The notes below the pieces were generated by a model. That model was not told the origin of the DNA. It saw only the letters and a list, made by a program, of their open reading frames with translations, and did not search any database. From Pseudolabrys sp. (lineage in GTDB: Bacteria > Pseudomonadota > Alphaproteobacteria > Rhizobiales > Xanthobacteraceae), in assembly GCA_026125925.1 (NCBI GenBank), contig JAHCKF010000019.1, positions 1 through 21,251 on the forward strand: DNA of 21,251 nt, written 5' to 3'. This document shows positions 7,427-14,604 of this stretch, piece by piece; within the stretch, counting starts at the first letter, position 1; the number at the start of each line of letters is the position of its first letter. Both the position numbers and the translations under genes were made by a program.

Positions 7427-8629
7427 CTAATGCGTCTGCTGCGGGATGTGATTGATCGCCGACGCCAGCGCGATCAGCAGCATACCGCACAACGCGATCG
7501 GCCAGAAGGCCGCGGCGGCGATGCCGGTGAGATCCCACAGCGCGCCGGAAATGATCGGGATGACCACGGCCCAGGTGTAGCTGATGGTGAACATCGCCGC
7601 GGTGACGCGGTGCACGTCGTCGGGCGGCGCCAAGAGCGGCGGCAGCGCCAGCACCAGGATCAGGATCGAGGCGGCGGAGAAACCCTGCAAGGTCGCGGCG
7701 GCGACCAGCCAGACGCCGTGGCCGAACACCAACCCGAGCGTCGCGCCGATGGTCAGCGCGCCGCAGACGATATAGGGCCACACCTTGCGCTCCAGCCGGC
7801 CGGCGACTGCGAGCAGCAGCATCGACGCCGGCAGTTGTCCGGCATTCAGCCCGGTGAGCGCGGCGCTGATCGAGCTTTCCTCGCCGATGCTGCGCAGATA
7901 ATCCGGGATGAAGGCGTTGGTGGCGAAGTAAATGGCGTTGATGGTGCCGAGCATGAAGCCGAGCCGCCAGATCAGCATGTTGCGCCAATCCGGCCACCAC
8001 TTGCGCCGCGCCGCCGACGCGGCTGCGGCGACGGGCTGCGGTGCGAAGATCAGCACCACGACGGCGATGATCGCGACCGGAACGCTCCAGAACACGAAGG
8101 CCGATTGCCATGAGCCGACCAGCGGCAGCACCATGACCAGCATCAGCGCCACCGGCAGGATTTCGCCGACGATGAGGCCGTTGGTGTAGACCGCGGTGGC
8201 AAAGCCGATGCGGCTCGGCACCCAGGCGCGCACCGCCGGCGGCATCGTCACCTGCATGATGGCGACGCCGGCGGCCATGGCGACGGTCATGGCATAAAGC
8301 CACCACACATTCGGGACGGCGCCGCGCAGCGCGCCGAAGCCCGCGGTGATCAGCAGTCCCGCCACCATCGCCGTGCGCACGCCGAAGCGCGCGATCAGCA
8401 GCGAGCCCGGCACGGCGGCGAGCGCCAGCAGCATCGATGGTAAGCCGGTGAGGATGCCGACCTGCGTCGCGCTCAACGCCAGGTCGTCATGGATCTGCGG
8501 GATGACTGGCGGCACCGCGAGAATGGTCAGCCGCAGGGCATTGCCGGCCAGCCACAGCAAAGCGAGCGCAGTGAACATTTGCGCCGGCGGAGAGACGCCG
8601 CCCGCGGTCGAAGGTTGTGATCCCGGCAT
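7427..8629 (-). CDS. MFS transporter, CynX/NimT-like
   Basis: Twelve-helix major facilitator protein of 400 residues. The N-terminal GNALRLTILAVPPVIPQIHDDL and TQVGILTGLPSML resemble the cyanate/nitroimidazole (CynX/NimT) branch, whose known members move small anions or drugs. The start ATG at 8629 lacks a well-placed ribosome site; M18 (8578) is an alternative just before the first membrane helix. It is the first gene of a two-gene operon with the FlK-like thioesterase, suggesting that it imports an acid later activated to a CoA ester or exports the product freed by the thioesterase. That link is inference. Confidence 0.9.
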   Translation of the reverse strand: MPGSQPSTAGGVSPPAQMFTALALLWLAGNALRLTILAVPPVIPQIHDDLALSATQVGILTGLPSMLLALAAVPGSLLIARFGVRTAMVAGLLITAGFGALRGAVPNVWWLYAMTVAMAAGVAIMQVTMPPAVRAWVPSRIGFATAVYTNGLIVGEILPVALMLVMVLPLVGSWQSAFVFWSVPVAIIAVVVLIFAPQPVAAAASAARRKWWPDWRNMLIWRLGFMLGTINAIYFATNAFIPDYLRSIGEESSISAALTGLNAGQLPASMLLLAVAGRLERKVWPYIVCGALTIGATLGLVFGHGVWLVAAATLQGFSAASILILVLALPPLLAPPDDVHRVTAAMFTISYTWAVVIPIISGALWDLTGIAAAAFWPIALCGMLLIALASAINHIPQQTH

Positions 8630-8748
8630 TCCCCAGCAACTCAGAACGAGTTCCCCGGTCTCGTCTTTGTTCTCGACTTCGCCGGGCCCGCTGCGGCATT
8701 ACCATAGGGCGCTGCATCGTGCACGCGGCCCAGGCAGGATCGAAACGC
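8630..8748. promoter_or_regulatory. Divergent intergenic region between the MFS and phosphatase genes
   Basis: This 119-base gap separates two divergent starts and must contain promoters for both directions. No recognisable -35/-10 pair, operator palindrome or small RNA was seen. Confidence 0.3.
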
Positions 8749-9438
8749 ATGGATCGGATTTACGCCATCGGCGACATCCATGGCCGGCTCGATCTGCTCG
8801 AGCGCGCCATCGCCGCCATCGGCCGCGACGTCGAAGCGCATGGCCCGGCCACGCTCACCGTGACTTTAGGCGATTACGTCGATCGCGGTCCGGACCCGTT
8901 CGGCGTCATCGAGCGGCTCGCCGCCAATCCATTCCCCACCGATTACGTCGCGCTCAAGGGCAACCATGAGGAGCTGTTCGAGCGCTTCCTGGTCGAGCCC
9001 GAAATCGCGGTGCACTGGCGCCGGCTCGGCTGCCTGGAGACATTGCATTCCTACGGGGTGCGCGTCGCCGATCTGATGATGGGCCTGAACTACGAGAAGG
9101 CGTCGCAGGCGCTGGCCGCGGCGCTGCCGGCGACGCACCGCGCGTTTCTCGACGCGCTGGCGACCTCGTTCGACAGCGAGCGCTATTTCTTCTGCCACGC
9201 CGGCGTCCGCCCCGGAGTCGCGCTGGCGCGGCAGAGCGACGAAGACCTCATGTGGATCCGCGACGATTTCCTCAACAGCGACGCCGATTTCGGCAAGATC
9301 GTCGTGCATGGCCATACGCCGGTGCCTGAACCCGACGTGCGGGCGAACCGCATCAACATCGACACCGGCGCCTTCGTCACCGGCCGGCTCACCTGCATCG
9401 CGCTGGAGGATGCCGGCTACCGCTTCCTCGAAGTGTGA
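8749..9438 (+). CDS. PPP-family metallophosphoesterase (serine/threonine phosphatase-like)
   Basis: Dinuclear-metal phosphatase of about 229 residues, close in form to bacterial PrpA/lambda-type phosphatases. All signature motifs are present in order: GDIHG (8-12), GDYVDRG (41-47), GNHE (71-74), then FCHAG and VVHGHTP near the C-terminus. The ATG at 8749 is preceded by AGGA, and the coding pattern begins there; the frame stays open to 8617 but the added residues look non-coding. It may act on phosphoproteins or on diadenosine polyphosphates. The next gene (nucleotidyltransferase) follows 40 bases later on the same strand, so the pair may be co-transcribed. Confidence 0.9.
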   Translation: MDRIYAIGDIHGRLDLLERAIAAIGRDVEAHGPATLTVTLGDYVDRGPDPFGVIERLAANPFPTDYVALKGNHEELFERFLVEPEIAVHWRRLGCLETLHSYGVRVADLMMGLNYEKASQALAAALPATHRAFLDALATSFDSERYFFCHAGVRPGVALARQSDEDLMWIRDDFLNSDADFGKIVVHGHTPVPEPDVRANRINIDTGAFVTGRLTCIALEDAGYRFLEV

Positions 9439-9478
9439 TAGGCTCAGCGCATCCCGGCGCTCAGGGAGGCGGGGCGAG

Positions 9479-10663
9479 ATGGCGGCGGATGGCGCGGACG
9501 CGTGCTTTGATCTTGCCGCTTCATGCTGCCGCTGGCCCGCGGCGCGCGATGGCGCCATTGCCGATACCGCTCGCGCCGTTACCGACTGGCCGCGCGCCTT
9601 GCGCCTTCTGCGCCGTCATCGCATCGAAGCGCTCGCTTATGCGGCGCTGACCGCGACGGCCGCCGATGTGCCACCTGAGGTCGTCGCCACCTTGCGCGGC
9701 CGCGCGCAGGACATCGCCCGCGACAATCTCGCGGCGGCAGCGGAGGGTGGGCGGCTACAGACGCTGCTCGATGGCGCCGGCATCCGCTCGCTGCATCTCA
9801 AGGGCATGGCACTGGCGCAACTTGCTTACGATTCGCTCGCGCTGAAATTCAGCCAGGACATCGACCTTCTCGTCAGGCCGCAAGATGCCGCCGCGGCGAT
9901 CCGCGCGCTGGAGAGCGACGGCTATCGTCTCGTACAGCCCACGCCGCCGCTCGATGCGCGGCAGCTTGGTCTTGTCCTGCGCTACGGTCGCGAGGTCGCC
10001 CTGCGCCGCGCAGGCGGCGGCCGGCAGGTCGAACTGCGCTGGCAAGCGGTGCGCAGCCCGTCGCTGTTGCGCGGCGTCGATGCGCAATCGGCCGTGCAGG
10101 ACGTTTATGTGTCGGGTGCCGCGCAACTGCGCACGCTGAACGACGACGATCTGTTCGCTTATCTCTGTGTACACGGCGCCGGTCACGGCTGGTCGCGCCT
10201 GCAATGGCTGGCCGATCTCAACGCCTGGCTGGCGAGGCAGGACGAGGCGAGCTTGCGCCGCTGCTACCGCCACGCCGAAGCCATCGGCGCCGGCATATGC
10301 GCGGCGATGGCGGTGCTGTTGTGCCGGCGCGTGTTCGACCGAACGATGCCGGCCGACATCGCGCGCGCGGCGGAGGCGAATCCGGCGGCGCGATGGGCGG
10401 CGGCGCTGTCGTTACGCGACATGTCCCGCGACGGCGACGCAAACGACGCGCGCCGCTTCGGCTCGACACGTATCGTTGTGATGCAACTGCTGCTCGGCAC
10501 CGGTATTCGGCATTACAGCGATCTTGCCCGCGAGTTGGCCTTCGGTCTCGACGACATGTTGGCGGTGCCGCTGCCGCGGCCATTGCATCTCGTCTATCCG
10601 CTGGCGCGCCTGCCGCTGTGGCTTTGGCGCAAGATGGCGTTGGCGCCGAAACGCTCAGCCTGA
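9479..10663 (+). CDS. Nucleotidyltransferase-fold protein (PF14907-type)
   Basis: A 394-residue protein of the uncharacterised nucleotidyltransferase family often found in polysaccharide loci. The core is SLHLKGMALAQLAY (K108-G109) followed by FSQDIDLLV, whose DxD pair (D127/D129) is the expected metal-binding motif. The C-terminal half is helical and ends in a hydrophobic segment (PLARLPLWLW), which may anchor it to the membrane. I choose the ATG at 9479 with AGGGAGG 9 bases upstream; the frame is open to 9308 but that would overlap the phosphatase gene. Its 3' end overlaps the convergent GmhB-like gene by 9 bases. The transferred nucleotide and acceptor are unknown. Confidence 0.82.
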   Translation: MAADGADACFDLAASCCRWPAARDGAIADTARAVTDWPRALRLLRRHRIEALAYAALTATAADVPPEVVATLRGRAQDIARDNLAAAAEGGRLQTLLDGAGIRSLHLKGMALAQLAYDSLALKFSQDIDLLVRPQDAAAAIRALESDGYRLVQPTPPLDARQLGLVLRYGREVALRRAGGGRQVELRWQAVRSPSLLRGVDAQSAVQDVYVSGAAQLRTLNDDDLFAYLCVHGAGHGWSRLQWLADLNAWLARQDEASLRRCYRHAEAIGAGICAAMAVLLCRRVFDRTMPADIARAAEANPAARWAAALSLRDMSRDGDANDARRFGSTRIVVMQLLLGTGIRHYSDLARELAFGLDDMLAVPLPRPLHLVYPLARLPLWLWRKMALAPKRSA

Positions 10664-11188
10664 CGCCAGCAGGCGCTTGACCAGCGCCGGCAGCGTCTCG
10701 GTGGCGCTGTCGAACCTGGCGCCGCGAATGCCGAAGGCCTCGGCCGCGGCGACATCGATGTCCTTGTCGCCGATCATGAAACTGTGCGCGCGGTCGATTC
10801 GCCAATCGGCGGCAGCCTGCTCCAGCATGCCGATGCCGGGCTTGCGGCAGGCGCAGGTGATGGCGAAGCGCTCGATTTTACCCTGCGGATGATGCGGACA
10901 GTAATAGAAGGTATCGATGTGCGCGCCGCGCGCCGCCAGATCATCCTGCATATGCGCATGCAGCGTGGCGATCGCCGCTTCGTCGTACAGGCCGCGGGCG
11001 ACTCCGGACTGGTTGGTGACGACGATGGCCAGATAGCCGGCATCGTTGACGAGCTTGATCGCTTCGGTGGCGCCCGCGATCCATTCGAACTGATCGATGC
11101 GATGAACGTAATCGCGGTCGACATTGAGGACGCCGTCCCGGTCGAAGAACGCGGCCGGTTGGAGCGCACCCGCGCCGGACGGACTCAT
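10655..11188 (-). CDS. gmhB: HAD phosphatase, D-glycero-D-manno-heptose-1,7-bisphosphate 7-phosphatase-like (GmhB)
   Basis: A 177-residue HAD enzyme of the histidinol-phosphate/heptose-bisphosphate phosphatase type, which removes the 7-phosphate from heptose bisphosphate on the way to ADP- or GDP-heptose. Seen: FFDRDGVLN with nucleophile D16 and acid D18, VTNQSGVARG (motif II), the zinc-binding CPHH and CAC (C97, H99, C112, C114) and IGDKDIDVAAA (motif IV). The ATG overlaps the TGA of the upstream flippase-like gene in an ATGA junction, so translation is coupled. No other heptose genes are in the window, so the pathway is incomplete here and another phosphorylated sugar is possible. Confidence 0.85.
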   Translation of the reverse strand: MSPSGAGALQPAAFFDRDGVLNVDRDYVHRIDQFEWIAGATEAIKLVNDAGYLAIVVTNQSGVARGLYDEAAIATLHAHMQDDLAARGAHIDTFYYCPHHPQGKIERFAITCACRKPGIGMLEQAAADWRIDRAHSFMIGDKDIDVAAAEAFGIRGARFDSATETLPALVKRLLASG

Positions 11189-12153
11189 GGCGCGCCGCCG
11201 GGTGAGAGCTTTGCCGCGGCGGCGGACGAACGCCGGCCGTTGCTGGCGATCCAGACGATACCGCCGATGGCGCCGATGGCGAAGAAAGTGAGGCCAATGA
11301 GCACCGAGACGACGAGGCCGTCGCTTTGCGGCAGGCCGGCATAGGCGAACGCCACGATCATGCTGCCTTCGCGCACGCCCCAGCCGGCGATCGAAATAGG
11401 CACCGTGGCGATCAGAAGCACTGGCGGCACCAGAAACAGCAGCAAAGCGAAGCTCGTCGTGGCCGAAACCGATTGCACCATGCACCAGGCGGCCAGGATG
11501 GTCATCAGATGCACGGCGAAAGACGAGACGGCGATGATGCCGATCACGCTACGCGATCCGCAGATCTGCCAGGCGGTGCGTGACACCTCGACGAGATGCC
11601 GGGTCGGCGCCCAATGCATCAGCGGCTGCCAGCGAATGCGGCCGATGGCGAGGAAGACAGCCGAGCCGGCAATGGCGCTGACGCCGATCAGGATCAGTAC
11701 CGCGCGCGCGACCGGGTCCTGTACCAGCGTCAAGGTCCAGGGCAGGCAGAGAAAGACGATCAGCGTCAGCGCGATGATGCCGGCGACGCGGTCGAGCAGT
11801 ACCGAATAGGTCGAGGCCGCCCAGCCGCCGCCATCGCGGGCCAGCATCCAGATGCGCGCGGCGTCGCCGCCGACCGTGGACGGCAGCACCTGGTTGAAGA
11901 AGGTGGCAATGAAGGTGATGCGCAGCATGTTGGCGAAAGTAGCGGCGATGCCGCAGCCCGCAGCGATCAGCCGCCAGCGCGCAGCCAGCAGGAAAGTCTG
12001 CGCGGCGAGGATGCCGACCGCCACCGCGAGCCAGCCGGCGTGCAGCCGGCTCAGACGTTCGCCGAGCACGGCCATATTGACCGTCCGCAGCGACAGGTAC
12101 AGCAGCAGGCTGGAAATCGCCGCCTTGAGCAGCAGCATGAGCAGACGCCGCAT
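11185..12153 (-). CDS. Flippase-like integral membrane protein (lysylphosphatidylglycerol synthase TM region, AglD/YbhN type)
   Basis: A 322-residue membrane protein with about seven to eight hydrophobic segments and no extra catalytic domain. Family motifs are AARWRLI, NQVLPSTVGGDAARIWML and TVPISIAGWGVREGSMI. This is the transmembrane half found alone in many glycan loci and fused to an aminoacyl transferase in MprF; roles in moving lipid-linked glycans or lipids across the membrane are suggested for the family. The ATG at 12153 has AGAGG upstream. It is the first gene of a minus-strand pair with gmhB and is divergent from the nucleotide-sugar dehydrogenase, consistent with surface-glycan assembly. 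Confidence 0.87.
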   Translation of the reverse strand: MRRLLMLLLKAAISSLLLYLSLRTVNMAVLGERLSRLHAGWLAVAVGILAAQTFLLAARWRLIAAGCGIAATFANMLRITFIATFFNQVLPSTVGGDAARIWMLARDGGGWAASTYSVLLDRVAGIIALTLIVFLCLPWTLTLVQDPVARAVLILIGVSAIAGSAVFLAIGRIRWQPLMHWAPTRHLVEVSRTAWQICGSRSVIGIIAVSSFAVHLMTILAAWCMVQSVSATTSFALLLFLVPPVLLIATVPISIAGWGVREGSMIVAFAYAGLPQSDGLVVSVLIGLTFFAIGAIGGIVWIASNGRRSSAAAAKLSPGGAP

Positions 12154-12370
12154 GACGGCACGACCTCTTTGGCGTCCGGCGGGGACGCTTCACCCTTCGC
12201 TTGGCATGCCGGTGTGGCGGGAGCAAGAGGTGGACCGAAGCCTTGTCCCGGCCCGAACGCCTGCCGATTCAGAGTCAAAAAGGCCGGGGAAACTGGAATT
12301 TCTAGTCTCGGCCATCTGGCTCGCCGTCGTCGGTTTTCGTAACGCGCACACCTAGGCCGAAGTGAGGGAG

Positions 12371-12392
12371 GCGGGCGGCTGAGGCCGCCCGC
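12371..12392. other. Perfect GC-rich hairpin without T run
   Basis: GCGGGCGGC (12371-12379) and GCCGCCCGC (12384-12392) form a 9-base stem around a TGAG loop. It lies between divergent genes, so it cannot end either neighbouring transcript. It may be a leader structure, a protein-binding site or the end of an unseen short RNA. Confidence 0.6.
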
Positions 12393-12415
12393 TGCTGGCG
12401 CGGGACCCGCCGGCT

Positions 12416-12442
12416 CCCCAAAATCTCCCCCAAAAATCTCCC
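12416..12442. repeat. Two-copy short tandem repeat
   Basis: CCCCAAAATCTC is followed directly by CCCCAAAAATCTC, differing by one A. It lies about 120 bases ahead of the nucleotide-sugar dehydrogenase start. A tandem operator or slippage product are both possible. Confidence 0.5.
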
Positions 12443-12559
12443 GTTGCGCGACCCGGCCGGGACGGCCTATGCCGACCCGGCGGCGGGGTAGGCTTGCGCC
12501 CTTCGGCCCCGAGGCGAAATTCGCTATATTCGGCCGGATTCTTAGAGAACAGGTGTCTT

Positions 12560-13801
12560 TTGAACTATCCGTCGAGCAAACCCGAGGTTTCCTCCCGCGA
12601 GGACAGCCCGACCCCCGACCTCACCGTGGTGGGCGGCGCCGGTCACGTCGGTATCCCGCTGGTCCTGGCCTTTGCCGAAGCCGGGCTGACGGTCAATGTC
12701 AACGACCTCAACGAGAGCACGCTCGCGACCTTGCGGGCCGGCAGGCTGCCTTTCATCGAGTATGGCGCAGCGCCGCTGCTGGCGAAGGCGCTGGCCGATA
12801 ACAAGCTCGTCTTTACCTCGACGCCGACCGCGATGCGCGGCAGCGGCCCGGTGATCGTCACCATCGGCACGCCCGTCGACGAGTTTCTCAATCCGGTGAC
12901 CTCGGCGGTGCAGAAGTGCATCGACGACCTGCTGCCGCATATCAATGACGAGCAGCTCATTGTCCTGCGCTCCACCGTGTTTCCCGGCACCACCGACTGG
13001 CTGCACGACTACCTCGCGCGCCTCGGCCGCAAGAACCGCATCGCCTTCTGCCCGGAGCGCGTCGTGCAGGGCTACGGCATCAAGGAACTGCGCGAGATGC
13101 CGCAGATTGTGTCGGGCACCACCCCGGAAGCGGAAGCCGAGGCGGTGGCTCTGTTCAATCGCATCGCGCCGGAAGTCGTCGTCACCAAGCCGCTCGAGGC
13201 CGAGCTCGCCAAGCTCTACGCCAACGCCTACCGCTACATCGAATTCGCCGCGACCAACCAGTTCTACATGATCGCCAAATCGGCCGGCGCCGACTATGCG
13301 GCGATCATGAAGGCGATGAAGCACAATTATCCGCGCGCCCGCACGCTGCCGGGGCCGGGCTTTGCCGCCGGCCCGTGCCTGTTCAAGGATACGATGCAGC
13401 TTGCCGCCTTTGCCCGCAATCAGTTCAACATCGGCCACGCGGCCATGCAGATCAACGAAGGGCTTGCCCTTCACATGATCGAGGATCTCAAGCGGCAGTT
13501 CGATCTCGCCAACATGACCGTCGGCCTGCTCGGCATGGCGTTCAAGGCCGAGATCGACGACGTGCGCGCGTCTCTGAGCTACAAGATCAAGCGCGCGCTG
13601 CTGACCAACGCCCGGGAGGTGCTCACCACCGACCCGTTCGTCACCACGGACTCCGCGCTGCTGCCTCTCGATGAGGTAGTGAAAAAGTGCGACCTGCTCA
13701 TTCTGTGCACGCCGCATTCGGCCTACAAGGAGCACGACTTCTCCGGTAAGCCGGTGGTCGACATCTGGGGCTTCCTCAAGAACGCCAACGTGGTCTATTG
13801 A
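12560..13801 (+). CDS. UDP-glucose/GDP-mannose dehydrogenase family protein, WecC-like (UDP-N-acetyl-mannosaminuronate dehydrogenase type)
   Basis: Cytoplasmic NAD-dependent four-electron oxidoreductase that turns a nucleotide sugar into its uronic acid. About 413 residues. N-terminal Rossmann loop VVGGAGHVG (23-31), VTIGTPVDE (100-108), LRSTVFPGTT (136-145) and the catalytic site GFAAGPCLFKD with nucleophile C273. The GPC form of this motif, rather than GGSC, points to the WecC branch acting on N-acetyl sugars. No ATG precedes the Rossmann fold; TTG at 12560 with AGG 6 bases upstream is the best start, and TTG at 12494 is less likely. It heads the plus-strand glycan genes. The 2-epimerase that would feed a true WecC is not in the window. 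Confidence 0.88.
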   Translation: MNYPSSKPEVSSREDSPTPDLTVVGGAGHVGIPLVLAFAEAGLTVNVNDLNESTLATLRAGRLPFIEYGAAPLLAKALADNKLVFTSTPTAMRGSGPVIVTIGTPVDEFLNPVTSAVQKCIDDLLPHINDEQLIVLRSTVFPGTTDWLHDYLARLGRKNRIAFCPERVVQGYGIKELREMPQIVSGTTPEAEAEAVALFNRIAPEVVVTKPLEAELAKLYANAYRYIEFAATNQFYMIAKSAGADYAAIMKAMKHNYPRARTLPGPGFAAGPCLFKDTMQLAAFARNQFNIGHAAMQINEGLALHMIEDLKRQFDLANMTVGLLGMAFKAEIDDVRASLSYKIKRALLTNAREVLTTDPFVTTDSALLPLDEVVKKCDLLILCTPHSAYKEHDFSGKPVVDIWGFLKNANVVY

Positions 13802-13845
13802 ACCGCGTCACAGTGCGTGGCAACCGGAGCGGCGGATAGAGCTAA

Positions 13846-14604
13846 ATGGGCGCGCGGCTCGATATCGTCATCCCGGTCTATAACGAGGGGCCGAACATCC
13901 TCGCGACTTTGGCGTCGCTGCGCGATAGCGTGCGAACGCCGTTTCGCGTCCTTATCTGTTACGACCGGCCCGATGACGACACGCTGACCACGATCGACGC
14001 CAACCGCGCGATGTTGCAGGGTATGGCCATCGACTATGTCCGCAATCCCGGGCGTGGCGCGCATGGCGCGGTGATGGCCGGCTTTGCGGCGAGCGCGGCG
14101 CCCTGGGTCGTCGTCTTGCCGGCCGACGACGATTTCAACGGCGGCATCATTGACGGCATGGTCGCCAAGGCGGAACAGGGCGCCGATCTGGTCTGCGCCA
14201 GCCGCTTCATCCCCGGCGGCAGCATGGTCGGCTGTCCCTGGCTCAAGGCGACCTTGGTGCGCACCGCCGCCTTCACCCTCTACCATCTGGCGCGGCTGCC
14301 GACGCACGATCCGACCAGCGGCTTCCGGCTGTTTTCGCGCCGCGTGGTCGACGCCATCGCCGTCGAGTCCGACAGCGGCTTTTGTTATTCGATCGAGCTT
14401 TTGGTGAAGTGCCACCGGCTGGGCTGGCCGGTTGCGGAAGTGCCGGCGCAGTGGATCGAGCGCACCAAGGGCACCAGCCGCTTCCGTGTCCTGCACTGGC
14501 TGCCGGCCTATCTGCGCTGGTATCGTTACGCCTTTGCCACTACTTATCTGCACCGGCCGGCCGACTCGGTGAAACTGCGGCCGACTTGGAAGTCCGTGAC
14601 ATGA
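13846..14604 (+). CDS. Family 2 glycosyltransferase, DPM1-like
   Basis: A 252-residue GT-A fold glycosyltransferase resembling dolichol/polyprenyl-phosphate mannosyltransferases. Seen: DIVIPVYNEGPNI at the N-terminus, NPGRGAHGAVMAGF, the metal/nucleotide motif LPADDDFNGG (DDD at 94-96), ASRFIPGG and DPTSGFRLFSRR. No trailing membrane helices are present, so it is the soluble or peripheral form. The start follows the dehydrogenase stop by 44 bases, and its TGA overlaps the next ATG as ATGA. It probably moves a sugar to a lipid carrier or a growing glycan. Donor and acceptor are unknown. Confidence 0.9.
   Translation: MGARLDIVIPVYNEGPNILATLASLRDSVRTPFRVLICYDRPDDDTLTTIDANRAMLQGMAIDYVRNPGRGAHGAVMAGFAASAAPWVVVLPADDDFNGGIIDGMVAKAEQGADLVCASRFIPGGSMVGCPWLKATLVRTAAFTLYHLARLPTHDPTSGFRLFSRRVVDAIAVESDSGFCYSIELLVKCHRLGWPVAEVPAQWIERTKGTSRFRVLHWLPAYLRWYRYAFATTYLHRPADSVKLRPTWKSVT

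Larger units (their letters stand above)
12154..12559. promoter_or_regulatory. Divergent 406-base intergenic region of the glycan block
   Basis: No protein gene is supported here. The plus-strand frame through it is the tail of a non-coding shadow. It holds a 6-base stem GCGTCC/GGACGC (12172-12188), a perfect 9-base GC hairpin at 12371-12392, a short tandem repeat at 12416-12442 and TATATT (12525-12530), which could be the -10 for the plus-strand operon with only a poor -35 (TTCGGC, 12502-12507). Promoters for both directions should lie here. No tRNA or known riboswitch was recognised. Confidence 0.45.
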
